This document shows, piece by piece, positions 7,449 through 16,708 of a stretch of DNA of 64,000 nt. The stretch's first letter is position 1; each line of letters opens with the position of its first letter. The stretch is taken from positions 124,001 to 188,000 of the forward strand of contig QFQP01000006.1 of the NCBI GenBank assembly GCA_003243425.1, given 5' to 3'. Source of the stretch: Archangium gephyra (lineage in GTDB: Bacteria; Myxococcota; Myxococcia; Myxococcales; Myxococcaceae). The translations under genes and the position numbers were made by a program. The notes beneath the pieces are model-generated. The model was given only the letters and a program-made list of their open reading frames with translations. It did no database searches and was not told where the DNA came from.

Positions 7449-9539
7449 TCACTGCGCCGGTTCCGCGCGTTGCACCGCCGGCGTTCCGTGCGCCGGGCTC
7501 GGCTGAGCGTCTTTGGGAGCGATGAAGAACTCACGCGGGCTCTTCACGAAGCGTTTGGCCACCGCGCGCAGCAACGTGAACTGGCTGCGAACGCCGAGGC
7601 CGCGCGCACGCAGCGCCACGAAGATGGCGCACGCGAAGCTCACGCCGAAGTTGATGAGGCCGACCATGGGGATCGACACCAGCGCCATCAGGAAATCAGG
7701 GCGCGCGAAGATCGCCGGCCCGCCGTGCACCGCCGCGTACGCGAGTTGACCGGTGACGAACGTGACGTGGCGCACCTCGAGCGGCAGGCCCACCAGCACG
7801 AACAACATGGGCATGAACCCCAGCAGCATGCCGAAGCCGATGTTGCCGCCGAAGCCGCTGGCCTGCTCGGTGAGGAAGCGTGAGAGCCGCGTGGTGCGTT
7901 GCGCGCCGAGGAAGCGGCGCAGCAGTCGATTCGACGCGATGGCCCCGGGCAGCTCTCGCAACACGAAGTAGTTCTCGGCGGCGCCCGCCAACAGGCTCGC
8001 CGCCCACAGCCACACGCCCGTCCAGAAGGCCGAGAAGATGGTGACGCTGAAGATGGGGTGATGCGCGTGGATGACCTTCTCGGCGTAGGCGTCGGTCAGC
8101 ACATGGTTGCCGGTGAGCGCCTCCCACACGATGCCGATGGTGATGGCGAAGGGCACCACCACGAACACGTTGCCGACCAGCGCGGTGAACTGCGTGCGGC
8201 TCGCGCGCGCCATGAGGTCGACCAGCGAAGACAGCTCGGGGTTCTTCACGTCGCGTTGCGCTTCGATGGCTGCAGCGATGGTGGCCGCGGTCATCGCCGG
8301 CTGCTTGGTGGCGAGCGCGAAGTGCAGCAGCTGCATGGCCACGAAGCCCCACGCGTAGTTGAGACCCACCAACAACGCGTCGAACAACGGCGGGGTGTGC
8401 GCGTAGCCGACGAAGAACTTGGTGAACACCATCAACGCGGTGACGGCGCCACCACCAGCCGCGGCGTCGAGCATCGCCTGCTGCTCGGTGCGCGTGCGGG
8501 TCACGTAGTGCTCGCCGCTGGTGCCGGCGCGTTCGACCACGCGGCGCGCGAGCAACCGCGTCGACGACTGCGCGAGCGACGCGAGGCTGCGGTCGGCGAC
8601 GGTGCCGCGAATCAGGTCGCGCTCCAGCTGCACCAGCGACAGCTCGCGCGCTTCTTCGAGGCCGTAGCCGAGCACCAGCAGGTGCGAGAGCCGCGACAAC
8701 AACGCGCCCAGCAGCTCGAGGCGGAACACGAGGTCGATGCTGATGCCGGTCTTGTCGAGGCTGGCGGTCACTTCGCGCAGCGCGGCGCGGCACGCTTCGA
8801 GCGTGTTGGTCACCTTCACCAGCGGCAGCTCACCGTCTTGCAGCTGCTTGACCTGGTCTGCGAGCAGCAGGAACGGCGAGGTCTGCACCGAGTGGTTCGA
8901 CAACCGCTTGCGGAGGTCGTCGCTCACGCCCTGCATCGCGATGCGCGCGCTGATAAGCAGCATCGCTTCACGCAGCCCGGGCTCGAAGGCGCGGCGAATG
9001 TCGTCGGTGCCGAGGCCCAGAATCGCCACCAGCTTGCGGCGCGTGGGCTCGGCCATGTTGAGCAGCCAGTCGGCGCGCTCTTCGGTGTCGAACAGGCGCG
9101 TGAGCAGGCGTGACACTTCACGGCCCACCGGCGGCGCGGGCAGGAGGTTCTTCGAGAAGCGATCGACCAGCTCGCGCCAGAAGCCGTAGTGCGTGGGAAT
9201 GCCGGTGTCGGTGAAGAGGTGCGTCGACGAACTGCCGATCAACACCCGGAACACCGCGCCCCGCAGCATCTCGGCGAACGGAGGAATCTCTTCTGCCGCG
9301 GTGAGCAGCAACCGCGTGCGGGTGTCTGCTTCGCTCTCGCCGTCACGCGCGCCCGGCGCACGGCCGCGCTCGAAGATCCACGCGGTGAGGTCTTCGAGCC
9401 ACTCGATGGGGTTGTCGGCGAGATAACCGGGGTCGACCACCAGCAGGGTGTGCAACCGGCGCAACACACGGTTGCGCGGGTCGGAGACGCCGAAGCGGGT
9501 GACGAAGGTGTGTCTGTCGAGCAGCAGATGGTCGGCCAC
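7449..9539 (-). CDS. Polytopic membrane protein of the PF10136 family (named 'site-specific recombinase')
   Basis: This 696-residue protein starts at GTG. Its first 350 or so residues are soluble and helix-rich, and the second half carries several membrane segments (for example the stretches around GGGAVTALMVFTKFFVGYA, VVVPFAITIGIVW and MALVSIPMVGLINFGVSFA). The layout matches proteins databases label 'site-specific recombinase transmembrane protein'. I see no tyrosine- or serine-recombinase catalytic motif, so the name should not be read as DNA recombination activity. The tail is short and Pro/Ala-rich. It converges with the LysR gene and follows a lipoprotein gene on the same strand. Confidence 0.7.
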   Translation of the reverse strand: MADHLLLDRHTFVTRFGVSDPRNRVLRRLHTLLVVDPGYLADNPIEWLEDLTAWIFERGRAPGARDGESEADTRTRLLLTAAEEIPPFAEMLRGAVFRVLIGSSSTHLFTDTGIPTHYGFWRELVDRFSKNLLPAPPVGREVSRLLTRLFDTEERADWLLNMAEPTRRKLVAILGLGTDDIRRAFEPGLREAMLLISARIAMQGVSDDLRKRLSNHSVQTSPFLLLADQVKQLQDGELPLVKVTNTLEACRAALREVTASLDKTGISIDLVFRLELLGALLSRLSHLLVLGYGLEEARELSLVQLERDLIRGTVADRSLASLAQSSTRLLARRVVERAGTSGEHYVTRTRTEQQAMLDAAAGGGAVTALMVFTKFFVGYAHTPPLFDALLVGLNYAWGFVAMQLLHFALATKQPAMTAATIAAAIEAQRDVKNPELSSLVDLMARASRTQFTALVGNVFVVVPFAITIGIVWEALTGNHVLTDAYAEKVIHAHHPIFSVTIFSAFWTGVWLWAASLLAGAAENYFVLRELPGAIASNRLLRRFLGAQRTTRLSRFLTEQASGFGGNIGFGMLLGFMPMLFVLVGLPLEVRHVTFVTGQLAYAAVHGGPAIFARPDFLMALVSIPMVGLINFGVSFACAIFVALRARGLGVRSQFTLLRAVAKRFVKSPREFFIAPKDAQPSPAHGTPAVQRAEPAQ

Positions 9540-9558
9540 GCGCCGGCCACCCTACACG

Positions 9559-10317
9559 TTACGGAATCATCGTAGGCGCTTCCGAACCGGGCGCCGGCGC
9601 ACCGGGAATCACCAGTGACGGGCGCGGGTCGGGAGGCGGCGTGGGCTTGGTGGTCTGCTCACCGGCGCCAGCGTCGATGGTGGTGGTCTGGCTCGACTGG
9701 GTCTCCACCAGCCGCGCGTAGAGCCCCTCGTGACCGAACAACCAACGCGTCGTCGCCCCGGGCGTGCCGTACTGGCCCTGGCATTTCTTGTCGGCGCGCA
9801 GCTTCATCGACGTCGACAGCCCGCCGTCGGCGATGGTCACCGGCGCGCCGCGCTCGTAACAGGCGCCGAAGGCCTTGATGAAGTCGGCCTCGGTCATGCC
9901 CTTGTACGGCTCGGTGGGAACCTGCGGGCCGGCATCGACGGCGGCCACCGGTTCAGGAGCAGCCTGCTGCGCGTCACGCTGAGCCTTGATGGCGGCAAAG
10001 CGCGCGTTCACGTCATCGGTGCCAGACGGCGGCGGCGCGACGACCACGGCGGCCTTCTCGCGCTGCACCCGCGCCTGCTCGGCGGCGATGGCCCCCAACA
10101 GTTGCTCGGCGCGCGGCTTCTCGACGGTGTCGGCGGGAATGGCGCGGAGCCCGGTGATGATGTTCTCCATCTCGGTGGTCTCGTACGCAGCGTCGCCCTC
10201 GCGGGTCACCAGCACCGAGTGTTCACCTTCGAGCCGGTAGAACTCGGTGGCCGTCTTCTTCTTGCAGCCGGTCAAAGCGGCGCACAGCAACACACAGGCG
10301 AGGAGCGCGACTCTCAT
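9559..10317 (-). CDS. Hypothetical lipoprotein with Pro-rich tail
   Basis: The 252-residue product starts with a signal peptide and a clear lipobox (LLCAALTGCKKK). A region rich in Ala, Gln and Glu around residues 85-125 looks coiled-coil-like. A middle segment, EADFIKAFGACYERGAPV, holds two Cys with a later one in KKCQGQYG, perhaps a disulphide-stabilised fold. The C terminus is a Pro/Ala-rich low-complexity tail. The ATG at 10317 was chosen because it begins the signal peptide; a longer frame upstream lacks one. No family was recognised. Confidence 0.65.
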   Translation of the reverse strand: MRVALLACVLLCAALTGCKKKTATEFYRLEGEHSVLVTREGDAAYETTEMENIITGLRAIPADTVEKPRAEQLLGAIAAEQARVQREKAAVVVAPPPSGTDDVNARFAAIKAQRDAQQAAPEPVAAVDAGPQVPTEPYKGMTEADFIKAFGACYERGAPVTIADGGLSTSMKLRADKKCQGQYGTPGATTRWLFGHEGLYARLVETQSSQTTTIDAGAGEQTTKPTPPPDPRPSLVIPGAPAPGSEAPTMIP

Positions 10318-10460
10318 GCGCAGCACTGTAAGTGCGAGCCTGCGCTTTGGGAAAAACGTAGCGAGCCCGCGCAGGGAAGCCGGAAGTTCAGCGGGACGTG
10401 GCGAGCTCGTAGCGGAGCGGATCGTTCGGCCGCCGAGAAGGCGACCAGAAAAGCGAGGCC

Positions 10461-11240
10461 TCAACGAAACGCGTGCAGCAACCACGGCAGCAGGCGCCCG
10501 TCGGTGACGAGGCCCATGTGGTCGAGCCGTTCAGAGTGCACGTGAACGAGCGACGCCTTGCGCACGGTGGCTGGCAGCTCGTCGTAGAGCCACGGCAGCG
10601 TGTCGACGGTGACCGACGGCCGCTTCTTGCTGAGCCACTCGCCGCGCTGCTTGGTGTCGTAGCCGACGAGCACCAGTTGACGACCTTCGCCCGCGTCGAG
10701 CCAGGCTTCGAAGTCCTTCTCGTTGCCGTACAGGCCGTCGACCAGCAGCACCTGTTTGACGCGCGGCTCGGTCAGCCAGCCGGCGAGCGTGCGGTACGCG
10801 CCGGAGTGCCCGACGAGCACGATGGGGCCACTCGGCAGCCTGGTCTTCGTTCGCTGCTCGACGTTGGTGAGCAGCTTCGGAAGTTCGGGCCAGAGAATCG
10901 GGTCGGTTCTCCAGCTGCGCGCTTCAGGAACGATGAACACCGCGTTGCGACCGGAATCACGAAACTGCGCGGTCAGCCGGTGCTCGCGCATGGCCGCGTC
11001 GACGTCGGTGAAGAAGCCGTGCACGTAGATGACGACGGCGCCGTCACGCTTCAAGGTGCGCGGCGACCACACGTGCACCGGGCCGTTGTCTTCGGTGCCG
11101 AAGCGCACGTAGCGCCCGTCGTCGAGCAGCTCGTTGACGTACTCGGTGCTGGTGGTGCGCTCGACGAGCAGACGCGCAGGCGTCGAAGGCTCGGTACCTC
11201 CGTCGACGCCCGCGAGCAGCATGACCAGAAGGCTCAGCAC
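10461..11240 (-). CDS. Alpha/beta hydrolase-like secreted protein
   Basis: This 259-residue protein probably starts at a GTG that shares one base with the TAG of the preceding gene (TAGTG), implying translational coupling. A hydrophobic leader (LSLLVMLLAGVDGG) suggests export. The core looks like an alpha/beta hydrolase: AVVIYVHGFFTD for the oxyanion loop, IVLVGHSGAY for the nucleophile elbow and VHVHSERLDHMG near the C terminus for the catalytic His. The elbow reads G-H-S-G-A, so the last Gly of the usual GxSxG is replaced by Ala. Substrate is unknown. Confidence 0.65.
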   Translation of the reverse strand: MLSLLVMLLAGVDGGTEPSTPARLLVERTTSTEYVNELLDDGRYVRFGTEDNGPVHVWSPRTLKRDGAVVIYVHGFFTDVDAAMREHRLTAQFRDSGRNAVFIVPEARSWRTDPILWPELPKLLTNVEQRTKTRLPSGPIVLVGHSGAYRTLAGWLTEPRVKQVLLVDGLYGNEKDFEAWLDAGEGRQLVLVGYDTKQRGEWLSKKRPSVTVDTLPWLYDELPATVRKASLVHVHSERLDHMGLVTDGRLLPWLLHAFR

Positions 11241-12373
11241 TACTTCTTCTTGGTCACCAACATGTGCTTGCTCAAGTTCTTGTCGAGGTAGCCATAGCGG
11301 AAGGGCAGGGGCTTCGCGTCCTTCCAGAGCTTCACGAAGTCTTTGTTGTACTCGGCGTTGGCGCCCAGGAACGACTCGGCGAACTTGCCGTAGGTCTCCT
11401 GCGTGAAGCCGGCGGCGGTGGCGAACTTCGGCGGAATGCCCGTCGAGTCGCTCACCATGAACACCATGTGATTGAGCAGGTAGTCGCGAATGGTCGAGAA
11501 CTGGTCGCGCCACAGCAGGTAGCTGGCGGCCTTGGTCATGGCGACGATGCTGCCGCGCGCGTCGAGGTACTTCTTCATGCCTTCGTCTTTGCCGAAGAAG
11601 TCGTCAGACAGGTTCTGCGCGAAGTGCCGGTGGGTGATCTTGTCGGTGCCGCCCTTCTTCACGGCGACGAGCTCGAGGTTGTCGAACGCTTCGGAGAAAT
11701 CGGGAGCGACCCAGACCTTGTGGAGCAACTTCGCTTCCTTCTTCTCGAGCGACTCGAGTTCGGTTTGCGACAGGTAGCGCAGCGTGCCGTCGGCGTTGGT
11801 CTTCACGTACTTGAGCGAGACCGGCTCGTAGCCGTGCACCGCGAGCGCGATGAGGAAGAAGCACAACTGGCCGGGCAGTTCACCGCGCTGACCCTTCATG
11901 AGGTTTTCGGTCTTGGAGTCGTTGGCGGTGAGCAGGCCCGACGACGTGGCGCGAATGAGCGCAAGTGAGGTCTTCAACTGGTTGGACTTGATGCCCTTGA
12001 TGCGGCGCGGATCTCCGGCGTGCTCCAGAGACATGGTGTTGATCTCCTTTGCCTCCGGGTAGGTGTTGATGGCCGAGATGAGATCTCCGCCGCCGAATGG
12101 GTACACGACGGTGGTGGGCAGGCCCGCGGGCTTGAGCTGCGCAATGAAGGGCTGCGCCTCCTTCACCCAGGTGTCGCGGTACTTCTGCATGCGCTTGTTG
12201 AGCTCCTTGCAGTGCTCGTCGACGACCTTCGCGTCGATGCCTTCGGGCAGCGGGGCGTCGTTGCCACACGCGACCACGCGGTAGAGCAGCTTTGCTTCTT
12301 CAGTGAAGTCGAGCGCGGCGGTGTTGGGAGCAGGAGTCTGGGAGAGTGCGAGAGCCAGCAGGGCAGGGAGCAT
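11240..12373 (-). CDS. Uncharacterised exported protein
   Basis: This 377-residue protein opens with a signal-peptide-like sequence (MLPALLALALSQTPAP). The mature part contains VVYPFGGGDLISAINTYP and FFLIALAVHGYEPVSLKYV, a mixed alpha/beta pattern without a recognisable family motif. The ATG at 12373 was chosen because it starts the signal sequence. It is coupled to the downstream alpha/beta hydrolase gene by a one-base overlap, so the two probably act together in the envelope. It is divergent from the amino acid permease gene. Confidence 0.7.
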   Translation of the reverse strand: MLPALLALALSQTPAPNTAALDFTEEAKLLYRVVACGNDAPLPEGIDAKVVDEHCKELNKRMQKYRDTWVKEAQPFIAQLKPAGLPTTVVYPFGGGDLISAINTYPEAKEINTMSLEHAGDPRRIKGIKSNQLKTSLALIRATSSGLLTANDSKTENLMKGQRGELPGQLCFFLIALAVHGYEPVSLKYVKTNADGTLRYLSQTELESLEKKEAKLLHKVWVAPDFSEAFDNLELVAVKKGGTDKITHRHFAQNLSDDFFGKDEGMKKYLDARGSIVAMTKAASYLLWRDQFSTIRDYLLNHMVFMVSDSTGIPPKFATAAGFTQETYGKFAESFLGANAEYNKDFVKLWKDAKPLPFRYGYLDKNLSKHMLVTKKK

Positions 12374-12487
12374 GGGCGGCCCGGCAGATACTCGTTCTCC
12401 CTCTCCATGCGAAGCGGCGAGAGCGCGACCCGCAGCGCTGCGCATACGACGCACGGCGCGCTGCGCACTGAAGTAAGTCGCGGCCAC

Positions 12488-13798
12488 GTGTCGTCTCTCG
12501 GTCTGAAGTCCGGAATCGGTCTGGTCGTCGCCAACATGGTTGGCGCGGGCGTCTTCCTCTCGACGGGCTTCATGGCTCAGTCGCTGTCACCCGGTCAGGT
12601 GCTGCTGGCGTGGGTGATCGGCGGTGTGCTCGCGATGTGCGGCGCGCGCGCCTACGCGGAAGTCGCGCGGCTCGTGCCCGAAGGTGGCGGCGAATACCGC
12701 TACCTCTCGCGAATGATGCACCCGTCGCTCGGCTACCTCGCGGGCTGGGCGTCGCTGCTGGTCGGCTTCTCGGCGCCCACGGCGTTGGACGCGTTGGCCG
12801 CCGGCGCTTTTGCGCGCGCGGTGTTCCCCGCACTCGAGCCGCGCATCGTCGGAGCTGCGCTGATCGTGCTGCTCACCTTCGTGCACGCGCAGGGTCTGCA
12901 CACCTCGGCGCGCGTTCAAAATGTATTGGTTGGTTTGAAGGTGGTGTTGTTGGTTGGTTTTGTGGCCGTCGGCGTCGGAGCCGGGTCGCTCTCGTGGCCG
13001 ACGTGGATTCCGCCTTCGCCGGCGGAGGCGCCGGTGAGTGAAATTCTGGGCAGCCTGTTCTTCATCGCCTTCGCGTTCTCGGGTTGGAACGCAGCGGTGT
13101 ACGCGGCAGACGAATTCAAAGAGCCCGAAAAGACCGTGCCGCGCGCGATGTTGATTGGCTGTCTTGCGGTCGGGTTCCTGTATCTGGTCGTGAATTACAT
13201 CTTCGTGGCCAACCTCACGCCCTCGCAGGGCACGGTGGTGTTCAAGTACGACGACTTCACGTCGCTCAAAGGTCAGTTCGAGCAAGTGACGCTCGGCCAG
13301 GCGGTGATGGCCACGCTGCTCGGGCCTGTGGCCGCGAAGGTGATGAGCGCGGTGATGTTGCTGCTCTTCATCTCGGCGATGAGCGCGATGTTGCTGGTCG
13401 GCCCGCGCGTGTACGCGGCGATGGCGAAAGACGGGTTTCTGCCGGCGTTCCTGGGCGGCAAGGCCGGTCGTCCCCCGACGGGAGCGGTGGTGTTGCAGGG
13501 CGCCATCGCGTTGCTGCTGCTCTTCACGCACGACGTGCGCAGCGTGCTGTCGAACGTGGGCGCGATTCTGGTCTTGTTCGCGGCGTTGACGGTGCTGGGG
13601 CTGTTTGCCGTGCGCGCGCGTGGCACGAAGGTGAGCGTCGTCGCGCTGGTGTGCGCGGGCGTCTACGTGCTGTCGGCGGTGTGGATGTTGTTCAACGGCT
13701 TCAAGAACTCGCCCACGTTGCTGATCTGGCTCGCCGCGGTGGCGGTGCTGGGCCTCGGGGCGTTCTTCGTCACGAACCGACAGCGCGCGCGGAGTTGA
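12488..13798 (+). CDS. APC-superfamily amino acid permease
   Basis: This is a 436-residue inner-membrane transporter with about twelve hydrophobic segments. The first helix carries the APC signature around NMVGAGVFLSTGF, where the unwound helix binds the substrate amine and carboxylate. Later segments include ILGSLFFIAFAFSGWNAAVY and the loop EFKEPEKTVPRA, also typical of APC permeases. I favour the GTG at 12488 because it gives the short cytosolic N terminus usual for the family. An ATG at 12407 would add 27 residues. The substrate is unknown. A perfect 12-base palindrome lies in the upstream gap at 12431-12442. Confidence 0.85.
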   Translation: MSSLGLKSGIGLVVANMVGAGVFLSTGFMAQSLSPGQVLLAWVIGGVLAMCGARAYAEVARLVPEGGGEYRYLSRMMHPSLGYLAGWASLLVGFSAPTALDALAAGAFARAVFPALEPRIVGAALIVLLTFVHAQGLHTSARVQNVLVGLKVVLLVGFVAVGVGAGSLSWPTWIPPSPAEAPVSEILGSLFFIAFAFSGWNAAVYAADEFKEPEKTVPRAMLIGCLAVGFLYLVVNYIFVANLTPSQGTVVFKYDDFTSLKGQFEQVTLGQAVMATLLGPVAAKVMSAVMLLLFISAMSAMLLVGPRVYAAMAKDGFLPAFLGGKAGRPPTGAVVLQGAIALLLLFTHDVRSVLSNVGAILVLFAALTVLGLFAVRARGTKVSVVALVCAGVYVLSAVWMLFNGFKNSPTLLIWLAAVAVLGLGAFFVTNRQRARS

Positions 13799-13806
13799 CG
13801 GCAGTC

Positions 13807-13829
13807 CCCGGCGTCATGACTCCGCCGGG
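13807..13829 (+). terminator. Hairpin after the permease gene, weak terminator candidate
   Basis: CCCGGCG and CGCCGGG form a perfect seven-base stem with a nine-base loop, starting nine bases after the permease stop. There is no following run of T, so it is not a classical intrinsic terminator. It ends just before the next start codon at 13833 and might instead affect initiation there. Confidence 0.25.
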
Positions 13830-13832
13830 AGA

Positions 13833-14151
13833 ATGTTGCTGGCCCTCACTCTGAGCCTCGCGTTGAGCGCGGAACCACCGCCGGTCGAACCGAAGCCGGT
13901 GTCACGCGCGTGGGCGCCGGCCGGTGTGTGCTTCACGCTGCTCGGCGGCGGCGCGGCGTTCTTCACCACGGGTCTCATCTGGCGCAGTGAGCAGAAGGAG
14001 CCCGTCGCGACGTCGTTCATCGTCGGCGGCGTGGCGTTGATGTCGTTCGGCGCGCTCGCGGGCGTGATTGCGCTGCGGGTGCTGTGGTCGGAAGCAGCCC
14101 GTTCACGTCGCGATGGGGCCGGGCGGCGTCACCCTCATGGGCCGGTTCTGA
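13833..14151 (+). pseudogene. Small secreted/membrane protein gene with an apparent frameshift
   Basis: From the ATG the frame encodes a signal peptide (LLALTLSLALSAEPPPVEP) and two membrane-like segments (FTLLGGGAAFFTTGLIW and SFIVGGVALMSFGALAGVI), ending near LRVLWSEA. That frame then runs on for over 130 codons of Arg-rich sequence overlapping the next gene. In the neighbouring frame, from about 14086, the DNA reads QPVHVAMGPGGVTLMGRF and stops with a TGA that directly touches the next ATG. This ending is typical of short myxobacterial membrane proteins. A one-base shift near 14085-14098 would restore a gene of about 105 codons. It may be a real mutation or a sequencing error. Confidence 0.5.
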
Positions 14152-15525
14152 ATGTGGCTCGCGCTCTCGCTCTCCGTCGTGCTGTCGGCGGCCGACGCAC
14201 CGGTGAAACAGGAGGTCGAGCCGCCGGGCCGCGAGTACTCGGTGCTGGTTCCGGTCCTCGAGAACTGGATGGTCAACTTCGCGTTGCTGGGCATCGCGAA
14301 CCTGATTCCTCAGGAGGAGTTCGCGCGCATCTCGCTCGACACCATCGCCAGCAATCTCGACGGGCGGCAACCGTGGCGGTTCGACAAAGACCACATCATC
14401 ACCAACCAGTTCGGCCACACGTACCACGGCGCGATGTTCTTCACGTCGGCGCGCAGCAGCGGGCTCAATTTCTGGTGGTCAGCGTTGTTCCCGGTGACGT
14501 CGTCGTTGTTCTGGGAAATCGCGCTCGAGTCGGAGGCGCCGTCTTTCAATGATCAGATCACCACGTCGATTGCAGGCGTGCTGGTCGGTGAAGCGCTGCA
14601 TCGGCTGTCGCTGTTGTTCGACGACTACGACAACGTTCCCGCGAAGATCATGTCGTTCATCGCGTCGCCGTTGGGTTTTGCGAATCGGTGGATGTTCGAT
14701 CGCAGGTTCGATGCGCACGATGTTCGACGAAAGCCGCGGTACTACGCGGAGGTGCACGCGGGTGCGCTCGCGACGAACGTTTCGACCGGCGAGCGCTGGT
14801 TCCCGATGGCACGAATTCGCGCCGAGTTGATCTACGGCCTGCCGTCGGATCCGGAGCTCGATACGCACGTTCCGTTTTCACACTTCGCGGCGAACCTCGG
14901 GTTTGCGTTTCCGGGGCCGATGAGCGCGGGGCACTTCGACATTCGCGGGCTCATCTACGGTGGCCGCTTCGCGAGCCCTTCGCAGACCGTTCGCGGTTTC
15001 GCGGGTGTGTATGGGCAGTACGATTTGTCGTTGATGTCTGGGTTTCGGGTGTCGAGCGTGGGCGTCGGTGTCGGTGGCGTGATGCAGGTGAAGCTCGCAG
15101 AGCAGGTGCATCTGGAAGTGACGACCATCGTCTCCGGTGTGCCCATTGGAGCCGCGGGTGAGAGACCGGCTCCGGCAGACAGTGCGCGTGACTACGCGTT
15201 TGGTTCAGGCGGGCAGTTGTTCGCGCAACTGCGACTCGTTCGTCAGCCGACCGGAGCGCTCGGGGTGACGGTGCGTTCGTGGCTGTTGCGCGGTTCGTAC
15301 GACGACGGCTTCGCGACCACGGAGATGGTCACGATGATTCAGCCGACGTTCTCGGTGCGGCTGACGAATCACTTCCTGCTGACGTTCGAGGTGCCCATCA
15401 CCTCGCGACGGTCAGAGGTCGCAGACGGTTCGACGGTGAACCTCGGCGTCACAGGTCTGCAGGCGACGCTGGGCTTCACGACCGACGCCACGTTCGGCTT
15501 CGAACGAGCGGTTCGTGTTCCATGA
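14152..15525 (+). CDS. DUF3943 domain outer-membrane-type protein
   Basis: This 457-residue protein has a signal sequence (MWLALSLSVVLSAADAP). The N-terminal half matches the DUF3943 pattern: a membrane-like segment (ENWMVNFALLGIANLI), then NQFGHTYHGAMFFTSARSSG and the aromatic SALFPVTSSLFWEIALES. The C-terminal 250 residues alternate polar and hydrophobic residues with frequent Tyr, Phe and Gly, as in an outer-membrane beta-barrel. Its ATG directly follows the TGA of the preceding frameshifted gene, suggesting an operon. Family function is unknown. Confidence 0.75.
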   Translation: MWLALSLSVVLSAADAPVKQEVEPPGREYSVLVPVLENWMVNFALLGIANLIPQEEFARISLDTIASNLDGRQPWRFDKDHIITNQFGHTYHGAMFFTSARSSGLNFWWSALFPVTSSLFWEIALESEAPSFNDQITTSIAGVLVGEALHRLSLLFDDYDNVPAKIMSFIASPLGFANRWMFDRRFDAHDVRRKPRYYAEVHAGALATNVSTGERWFPMARIRAELIYGLPSDPELDTHVPFSHFAANLGFAFPGPMSAGHFDIRGLIYGGRFASPSQTVRGFAGVYGQYDLSLMSGFRVSSVGVGVGGVMQVKLAEQVHLEVTTIVSGVPIGAAGERPAPADSARDYAFGSGGQLFAQLRLVRQPTGALGVTVRSWLLRGSYDDGFATTEMVTMIQPTFSVRLTNHFLLTFEVPITSRRSEVADGSTVNLGVTGLQATLGFTTDATFGFERAVRVP

Positions 15526-15571
15526 CGTCGCTCACGTCTCCGCAGGCGCTGTGGTTCGATTCGCGCGAACT

Positions 15572-16255
15572 TCACGCTCGCTTCAGCGTGGCCTCCCAAC
15601 GGCGGCGCAGGCTCGAGCGGCGTTCTGGGTACGGCGAGTCGAGGAAGTCCACGCTCAAGAGACGTTCGGTTCTGAAATATCGGAAGTCTTGTCGCAGCTC
15701 GCACCACGCGATGAGCACGCGGACACCCGCGACGTAGCCAACCAACACCGGCCACACCGTTCGTTCGCTCGTCGCGCCCTTCTCGTCCGCGTAGCGAATG
15801 TGCAGCTTCCGCTCTTTTCGCGACCACTCGCGCAGTCGGCTCACGTCGACCGTTTCCGACGTCACGCCGCGCGCCGGCGGAGTTCCCACCACCGGGTCAT
15901 CGATCAACTCACGCAGCTGCTTCGGGACGATCGCCGCGACCTTCGCCAACACATCTGCCGCGGCTTTCGAGAGCGTTCGATCTGCGTTTGCCGCCACCCA
16001 CTGCGCGCCCAGCACCACCGCTTCAATCTCATTCGCCGTCAGCATCAACGGCGGCAGATCAAACCCGCGATCGAGCACGTACCCGACACCGGCTTCGCCG
16101 CGAATCGGCACCTTCCGCGCCATCAGCGCAGCGAGGTCCCGATAGACGGTGCGCTGACTGGTCTCCAACTGCTCGGCAATCGCAGCCGCCGTGAGCGGAC
16201 GCCTGGCCCGCCGCAGCACCTGCAGAATCTCGAACAACCGGTCAGCGCGTCGCAT
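15572..16255 (-). CDS. WYL-domain transcriptional regulator (YafY-like)
   Basis: This 227-residue regulator has an N-terminal winged helix (MRRADRLFEILQVLRRARRP, then QLETSQRTVYRDLAALMARK) and a central helical part. The C-terminal WYL domain shows VLIAWCELRQDFRYFRTERL, where the paired aromatic/Arg motif contacts ligand. WYL regulators sense small ligands or nucleic acids and often control adjacent genes. It starts nine bases after the stop of the DUF1761 gene on the same strand, so the two form an operon. A CTGCCACC-type repeat upstream of that operon may be its operator. Confidence 0.88.
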   Translation of the reverse strand: MRRADRLFEILQVLRRARRPLTAAAIAEQLETSQRTVYRDLAALMARKVPIRGEAGVGYVLDRGFDLPPLMLTANEIEAVVLGAQWVAANADRTLSKAAADVLAKVAAIVPKQLRELIDDPVVGTPPARGVTSETVDVSRLREWSRKERKLHIRYADEKGATSERTVWPVLVGYVAGVRVLIAWCELRQDFRYFRTERLLSVDFLDSPYPERRSSLRRRWEATLKRA

Positions 16256-16264
16256 CACCACTGC

Positions 16265-16675
16265 CTACGCCATCGCGGTGAGAATCGCGCAGCTCACCAG
16301 GCTGCTGACGAGAAAGAACGGCGCGTTGATGACCCCGTAGAACAGCGGCCGCGGGATGTTGGGGTTGATGGCCACGTTCACCACGGTCGCCATCAGGTAC
16401 CCAACGCCGACGATGGCTCCGAACGCCAGCGCATCGCCAATCGCCGTGACGTGGAGCGTCTTCAGCAACACCGCGTTGGTCACCGTCACCAACAGCCCGC
16501 ACACCGCGGGCCCGACGATGAAGATGGGCGCGGGCTTGCGACCCGCGAGATCCGTGCGGCCGAGCGCAATTCCATACGGCTTCGGAATCACGCCCATGAA
16601 CCATGCCGCCCCCAACATCTGCTGCGCCAGCGCCGAGAGCCCAACAGCCAACCAATTGATCGAGAAAGTGAACAT
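16265..16675 (-). CDS. DUF1761 family membrane protein
   Basis: This is a 136-residue protein with four predicted membrane helices. It begins FTFSINWLAVGLSALAQQML and continues GAAWFMGVIPKPYG, the characteristic DUF1761 start in which an NWLAV helix is followed by a Trp-Phe/Tyr motif. The function of the family is unknown. The ATG is preceded by AGGAG about six bases upstream on the coding strand. It lies directly ahead of the WYL regulator gene and probably shares its transcript. Confidence 0.75.
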   Translation of the reverse strand: MFTFSINWLAVGLSALAQQMLGAAWFMGVIPKPYGIALGRTDLAGRKPAPIFIVGPAVCGLLVTVTNAVLLKTLHVTAIGDALAFGAIVGVGYLMATVVNVAINPNIPRPLFYGVINAPFFLVSSLVSCAILTAMA

Positions 16676-16708
16676 GTGCGTCTCCTGTGAAGTGAGACGC
16701 ATCAACTA

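Noticed and set aside
7449..9539. Reading the PF10136-type gene as an integrase marking a mobile island
   Set aside because: No Tyr- or Ser-recombinase active site is visible and the second half is membrane-spanning. The family name is historical.
12431..12442. CGCAGCGCTGCG palindrome upstream of the permease gene
   Set aside because: A perfect 12-mer of this composition is common by chance in GC-rich DNA, and no regulator is adjacent.
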